Source: an uncultured Clostridia bacterium (GTDB lineage Bacteria; Bacillota; Clostridia; Christensenellales; Aristaeellaceae). From it: 18,019 nucleotides of DNA. Shown piece by piece: positions 14,269-18,019 of the stretch. Made by a program: the position numbers and the translations under genes. The stretch spans positions 1 to 18,019 of the forward strand of contig CAMOHY010000012.1 in the NCBI GenBank assembly GCA_946615495.1. The letters are read 5' to 3'. Below the pieces are notes generated by a model, which was given only the letters and a program-made list of their open reading frames with translations, made no database searches and was not told where the DNA came from. How positions within the stretch are numbered: the stretch's first letter is position 1; the number at the start of each line of letters is the position of its first letter.

Positions 14269-17211
14269 TCATCTGGCCATGGCCTGGGTCAGCTCCCAGC
14301 CCCAGTTGATTTCCTTCTGGTGGCTCACGGCGTAGGGCCCTGTCTGCTCAGCCTCGGACATGACGCGGGGGAAGTGGAGGCAGATATGGCCTTCCAGGTC
14401 GTTGTTGGGGGTATGGTCCACCTCGTGGCCGTGGCTGTGGATGGAGCCGATGAACACCTGGCCATCCGGGAAGATGACCCACACGTACTTGGGCGTCCAG
14501 CTGTTTACCCCCACCACCTGATTGAGAATGGCGGTGTCCGCCGCGGTGGGCGTTTCGGAATCGGCGTGCTTGCCGAAGGAGAACATGTGCAAATTGAAGT
14601 GCAGCCCGCTGTCCGGGTCGTAAATCACCACGTCGGGCATCTTCCGGGCGATGGCGCGGATGACGGAATACCAGTTGGCATACTGCACCTGGGACGCGGA
14701 GGGCGCGCTGAAAGCGACGGTGGAGGGAGTAGACGTGGCGCTGTGGGCAAAGGACAGGGTGCCGGAGGCAGAAATAGCGTTGGCGGAATTCAGGCGGTTC
14801 AGCGTCATGGCGCCCGCCACGCCGTCAGCGGTCAGGCCGTTCTTTTTCTGGAAGGCGGCCACCGCGTTCACCGTCTTGGACCCGTAAATCCCGTCCGCCG
14901 CGGCCAGATAGCCCAATTCCACCAGCCGCTGCTGCAGCGCCTTCACATCGCTGCCCGTGTCGCCCCGGCGAAGCAGGGTGGCCTTGATGGGGGACGTATT
15001 GGACGCGGCATTCTGCTGCGCGGGGGCCGGGGTGGCCGCGGATACGGCGGAGCCGCTGTAGAGCCGGGTCAGGGTTTGGGTGCCGGCCACGCCGTCGGCG
15101 GTCAAGCCGTTGGCCCGCTGGAATTTCATCACGGCCTGGGCTGTGGCGCTGCCGTATTGGCCATCCACGGTGCCGGTAAAATAGCCCAATTCCTTCAGCT
15201 TGGTTTGCAGGGCGGCCACCAATTCGCCGCTGCTGCCATTTTTCAGGGTCTGCAGGGAAGGAATGGCGGTGGAAATAACGATGGGCGTGGGCGATACGGC
15301 CACTGGCGGCACAGCCGTTGCGGCGGGCACCGCGGCGTCGGAATACAGCACCCGCTGGGTTTCCAGCCCGGCCACGCCGTCCACGGTCAGGCCGTTTTTG
15401 CGCTGGAATTCCTTCACGGCGGCCACTTCGTCGCTGTCATACACGCCGTTGGCTACGCAGGTGTAGTAGCCCAGCTCCATCAGCCGGTTTTGCAGCCGGG
15501 TCACCTCCAGGCCCCGCGTGCCGTTTTTGAGCACCACCACGTTTTGCGCGGTCAGCGGCGTGGCGGCGGGCATAGGCGCGGCGGTCTGGTACGGCGCGGC
15601 GGTGGCGGCGGCGGAGAGCAGGGAAAGCAATTGCAGGGTTTTCTTTCCCGCAATGCCGTCCACGGTCAGGTTATGCTCATTTTGAAATTTCTTCACGGCG
15701 CTCACCGTGGCGCTGTCGTACACGCCGGTGGCCGAAGCGGCGGTGTAAAAGCCCAAAGCCTTTAAGGCGTTTTGCAGCTCCGTCACCTGAGCGCCCTTAT
15801 CGCCGGATTTCATTTCGGAAACGGTATAATTGGGCAGGGTAGCCACATCCGTTTTTTTGCCTCTGGAGTTCAGGGGCCGGCCCTCAAAAATCAGCTTTTG
15901 CACCTCCGGGGACGCAATGCCGTCCTGGCGGATATTGTTCTTTTTCTGAAACGCCTTCACGGCGGCCACGGTGCTGGCGCCGTAGGTGCCGTCCGCCGCG
16001 CCGGAATAAAAGCCCAGCTCCTTGAGCGCTTCCTGGAGCACGGACACGTTTTTGCCCGCGCTGCCGGACTGCAGGTAGGCGTAGTGCTGCTGCGCCTCGC
16101 TGTCCGTATTCAGGGCCTTGCCCGGCGCGTACTGGGCGGGCACCACCGCGTATTCGGACACGATGTAGCCCGTTTTGCCGTTATAGGCAACGCGCAGATA
16201 ATCGCCCGAAATGGCCAGCACAGAAATTTCCGCTCCCTTGGGGATGGTGAGCAGCCGGGTGGAGGCGGTGGACGCGCCGGAGCGCAGGTTCACGGCGGCG
16301 GTGGTATAGGTTGCAAAGGGGAAGGTGGCCGCCGCGGCAGCGGGAGCCAGGGTGGGAATGGGCGTGGGCGTAGGCGCGGGCTTGGGGGTAGCGGTGGCGT
16401 TGGCGGCAATGGCCGTCAGGGCGAACAGGGCGGCCTGGGTGGCGGCGTCGGCGACGCCGGTCTGGCTCAGGCCGTTCTTTTTCTGGAACGCCTTGATGGC
16501 ATTTACCGTGCCGCTGCCCGCGGCGCCGTCCACAGCGCCGGTGTAGTAGCCCAGCTCCTTCAGCCGGGCCTGCAGCCGGGCCACGCTTTCGCCCTTGCTG
16601 CCGGAGGAAATGGCCGCGCCCTCAATGGGGGCCACGGTTTTGACCGAGGTAGCCTTGCCCTTGCTGTTCTTGGGCCTGCCCTCATAAAGCAGGGTTTGGG
16701 TGGCGGCGTCGGCGGAGCCGGATTCGGGCAGGCCGTTCATCTTCTGAAAAGCGGCCACCGCGGCGCGGGTGCCCGCGCCAAAGCTGCCGTCCACGGCGGA
16801 GGTGTAAAAGCCCAGCTCCTTGAGGGCGCTTTGCAGGGCCTTTACCGCGTCGCCCTGGCTGCCGGAATACAAAAGAGGATAAGCGGAGGAAGCGCTCTGC
16901 GGCCCCGGCGTGACGGCGGGCAGGGCGATGCCGCCATTGACCACATTCAGGTATTGCTTCTGGGCGTAGCCCTGCACGCCTTCATATACGGCGATGTAGT
17001 AGCCGCCGCTTTCCCCGGTGATAACCACCATGTCGCCCGCCGGAATGGTGAGCAGCACCGTGGCGTTCCCGTTGGGCTGCTGGCGCAGGCGCAGGCTGGC
17101 CGTGGTGTACGCCGTGAGGGGATAATTTTCTCCCAGCGCGGGCAGGGCGGGGCACAAAAGCGCCAATGCCAGCAGCAGGGCGAAGAGGCGGCGAAGGCTG
17201 AATGTACGCAT
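14269..17211 (-). CDS. Exported protein with two SH3-like and seven peptidoglycan-binding repeats
   Basis: The 980-residue product starts with a signal peptide (about 1-27, MRTFSLRRLFALLLALALLC then PALPALG). The order is: SH3-like 30-91, peptidoglycan-binding 116-177 and 203-264, Pro/Thr linker 272-290, SH3-like 298-357, then peptidoglycan-binding 381-443, 468-530, 561-624, 656-719 and 748-809. Each binding repeat follows G.....LQ..L.ELGYYTG..DG.YG..T..AV..FQ. The last 140 residues form a separate domain with HSHGHEVDH (925-933) and GHICLHFPR (941-949); the His/Cys cluster could be a catalytic or metal site, perhaps a divergent L,D-transpeptidase relative. It probably acts on or scaffolds the cell wall or spore cortex. 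An upstream in-frame ATG at 17250 is unlikely: the ATG at 17211 has GGAGGA 9-10 nt upstream and begins the signal peptide. Confidence 0.87.
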   Translation of the reverse strand: MRTFSLRRLFALLLALALLCPALPALGENYPLTAYTTASLRLRQQPNGNATVLLTIPAGDMVVITGESGGYYIAVYEGVQGYAQKQYLNVVNGGIALPAVTPGPQSASSAYPLLYSGSQGDAVKALQSALKELGFYTSAVDGSFGAGTRAAVAAFQKMNGLPESGSADAATQTLLYEGRPKNSKGKATSVKTVAPIEGAAISSGSKGESVARLQARLKELGYYTGAVDGAAGSGTVNAIKAFQKKNGLSQTGVADAATQAALFALTAIAANATATPKPAPTPTPIPTLAPAAAAATFPFATYTTAAVNLRSGASTASTRLLTIPKGAEISVLAISGDYLRVAYNGKTGYIVSEYAVVPAQYAPGKALNTDSEAQQHYAYLQSGSAGKNVSVLQEALKELGFYSGAADGTYGASTVAAVKAFQKKNNIRQDGIASPEVQKLIFEGRPLNSRGKKTDVATLPNYTVSEMKSGDKGAQVTELQNALKALGFYTAASATGVYDSATVSAVKKFQNEHNLTVDGIAGKKTLQLLSLLSAAATAAPYQTAAPMPAATPLTAQNVVVLKNGTRGLEVTRLQNRLMELGYYTCVANGVYDSDEVAAVKEFQRKNGLTVDGVAGLETQRVLYSDAAVPAATAVPPVAVSPTPIVISTAIPSLQTLKNGSSGELVAALQTKLKELGYFTGTVDGQYGSATAQAVMKFQRANGLTADGVAGTQTLTRLYSGSAVSAATPAPAQQNAASNTSPIKATLLRRGDTGSDVKALQQRLVELGYLAAADGIYGSKTVNAVAAFQKKNGLTADGVAGAMTLNRLNSANAISASGTLSFAHSATSTPSTVAFSAPSASQVQYANWYSVIRAIARKMPDVVIYDPDSGLHFNLHMFSFGKHADSETPTAADTAILNQVVGVNSWTPKYVWVIFPDGQVFIGSIHSHGHEVDHTPNNDLEGHICLHFPRVMSEAEQTGPYAVSHQKEINWGWELTQAMAR

Positions 17212-17283
17212 AAAGCTATCCTCCGTGCAAAATAATCTGAAAATGGGCATTTCTGCCTCAGGATTCGATACTGAACCAAGTCT

Positions 17284-17312
17284 ATTTTATTTCATGATTG
17301 TAACAATGTCAA
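17284..17312 (-). promoter_or_regulatory. Strong promoter of the peptidoglycan-binding/HAD/xth unit
   Basis: On the minus strand a perfect TTGACA (17307-17312) and TAAAAT (17284-17289) are 17 nt apart. Transcription would begin near 17277, giving a leader of about 65 nt. The sequence is of the housekeeping sigma-A type rather than a sporulation sigma type, so the large wall protein is probably made in growing cells. Confidence 0.8.
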
Positions 17313-17347
17313 GCAAATCTTTCATAAATGTGTAACAAAAATGAAAT
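17299..17347. promoter_or_regulatory. Paired TGTAAC sites in the divergent region
   Basis: TGTAAC occurs at 17299-17304 and again at 17331-17336, 32 nt apart (three helical turns), bracketing the -35 box of the minus-strand promoter. The second copy is followed after 5 nt by TGAAAT, close to the WalR pattern TGTWAH-N5-TGTWAH with one mismatch. A response-regulator operator is possible, and WalR would fit a cell-wall gene. Confidence 0.3.
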
Positions 17348-17349
17348 AC

Positions 17350-17393
17350 AAAAATCTTCCAGCCCGCCGCCGCAGCGATTGGGCGGAAGATTT
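17350..17393 (-). terminator. Terminator-like hairpin in the sleB/wall-protein divergent region
   Basis: Arms at 17352-17360 and 17385-17393 pair over 9 bp, continued after a one-base bulge by GCCC (17362-17365) with GGGC (17381-17384). Read on the minus strand the stem runs into five T residues (17350-17354). It could stop antisense transcription from the sleB side before the wall-protein promoter. Read on the plus strand it is a hairpin in the sleB upstream or leader region. Confidence 0.45.
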
Positions 17394-17440
17394 GCCCGCC
17401 TTCTGCGCACAATAATCACCATGAAAAGGGGATGATAAGC

Positions 17441-18019
17441 GTGAAACGATGGGGAAAAGCGGCGCTGCTGGCCCTGATGATTCTGTTTTTGACGGCCAGC
17501 AGCGCCCAGGGAGCCGTGGCATGGGGCGACAAAGGAGAGGACGTGCGGCGTATTCAGCAGCGCCTCAGGCAGTACGGCTACCTGGACGCGGCGGCGGACG
17601 GCGTTTTCGGCCAGTCTACCTACGACGCGGTGGTGTGGTTTCAGAAGAAAAACGGGCTGAAGGCGGACGGCGTGGTAGGCCCCGCCACGGCGGCGGCCCT
17701 GGGGATCACGCTCAGCGCCGGGGCTGCCCCAGCCTCCTACCATGAAAGCGAAATCAACACCCTGGCCCGGCTGGTGCACGGCGAAGCCAGGGGGGAGCCC
17801 TACGTGGGCAAGGTGGCGGTAGCGGCGGTGGTGCTCAACCGGGTGCGGTCCGCCGCCTTTCCCAACACCATCAGCGGCGTGATCTACCAGGCCGGGGCCT
17901 TCGACTGCGTGGCGGACGGACAAATCAACCTGACCCCGGACAGCGATTCCCTCCGGGCTGCCAGAGACGCCATGAACGGCTGGGACCCGACCGGCGGCTG
18001 CGTGTACTACTATAACCCC
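17441..18019 (+). CDS. sleB: Spore cortex-lytic enzyme SleB, partial (3' end beyond window)
   Basis: 193 residues are visible and the frame runs open to the window end. A signal peptide (about 1-24) precedes one peptidoglycan-binding repeat (about 28-88, GDKGEDVRRIQQRLRQYGYL onward) and a hydrolase_2 (SleB/CwlJ) catalytic domain from about 102. The motif LVHGEARGEP has the likely catalytic glutamate E115, and VAAVVLNRV, ADGQINLTPDS and NGWDPTGG are characteristic of SleB. SleB cuts cortex peptidoglycan containing muramic-delta-lactam during germination. The GTG start was chosen because AAGGGG at 17426-17431 is 9 nt upstream; an in-frame ATG at 17432 touches that site and is too close. No clear sigma-G promoter was found. 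Cysteines at 156 and 187 are unusual but not informative. Confidence 0.9.
   Translation, partial: MKRWGKAALLALMILFLTASSAQGAVAWGDKGEDVRRIQQRLRQYGYLDAAADGVFGQSTYDAVVWFQKKNGLKADGVVGPATAAALGITLSAGAAPASYHESEINTLARLVHGEARGEPYVGKVAVAAVVLNRVRSAAFPNTISGVIYQAGAFDCVADGQINLTPDSDSLRAARDAMNGWDPTGGCVYYYNP

Noticed and set aside
14750..16860. CRISPR array or DNA tandem repeat
   Set aside because: Recurring blocks are the coding repeats of the peptidoglycan-binding domains; they are about 190-300 nt apart and diverged, with no short identical repeats and spacers.
13315..17235. Very long open frames on the plus strand (816 and 487 codons) opposite the wall-protein, HAD and xth genes
   Set aside because: They are antisense shadows of GC-rich genes with repeated codon patterns; the products are low-complexity His/Gly/Arg/Ala-rich, and the minus-strand products have recognisable domains.

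Overview
The window looks like chromosomal DNA of a Gram-positive, low-oxygen Bacillota/Clostridia-type bacterium, judged by eye as GC-rich. The reasons are the gene families: a DnaD-domain protein next to a DnaC/DnaI-type helicase loader, a SleB-type spore-cortex hydrolase, an internalin-like secreted LRR protein and a Bacillus ExoA-like nuclease. Promoters have sigma-A-like TTGACA/TATAAT boxes and starts carry strong AGGAGG ribosome sites. SleB suggests a spore former or a descendant of one. I see no tRNA, rRNA, CRISPR array, transposase or phage structural gene.

Left part (1-1900). A secreted LRR protein (minus strand) is divergent from a 75-residue protein of unknown function (plus strand), which has its own promoter and a clean intrinsic terminator. 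Between that terminator and the next gene lies a decayed MarR/OhrR-like fragment on the minus strand.

Central minus-strand block (about 10.1 kb down to 1.9 kb). It reads murA, J-domain protein, pgsA, recA, zinc/manganese-type ABC ATPase, Nudix hydrolase, ABC-3 permease, DnaD-domain protein, DnaC/DnaI-like loader. Several genes overlap or nearly touch: recA/ABC ATPase by 11 nt, ABC ATPase/Nudix 6 nt apart, dnaD-like/dnaC-like by 8 nt. The only strong promoter I find is upstream of murA, so much of the block may be one long transcript joining cell-wall precursor synthesis, phospholipid synthesis, recombination, metal uptake and primosome loading. No metal-binding lipoprotein (ZnuA type) is present here.

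Plus-strand gene 10.4-12.7 kb. A single-gene unit, divergent from murA, encodes a 761-residue SNF2-family helicase with an apparent PD-(D/E)XK nuclease domain fused at its N terminus. This is the most unusual protein in the window. It ends at a long near-perfect inverted repeat (12721-12804) that separates it from the convergent block to its right.

Right minus-strand block (17.2 kb down to 12.8 kb). A strong promoter drives a 980-residue exported protein with two SH3-like domains, seven peptidoglycan-binding repeats and a C-terminal domain with a conserved-looking His/Cys cluster, followed by a HAD-family phosphatase and exodeoxyribonuclease III. Divergent from it, and cut by the window end, is the sleB-type gene. 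The two neighbours share the same peptidoglycan-binding module, so this corner is devoted to the cell wall or spore cortex.
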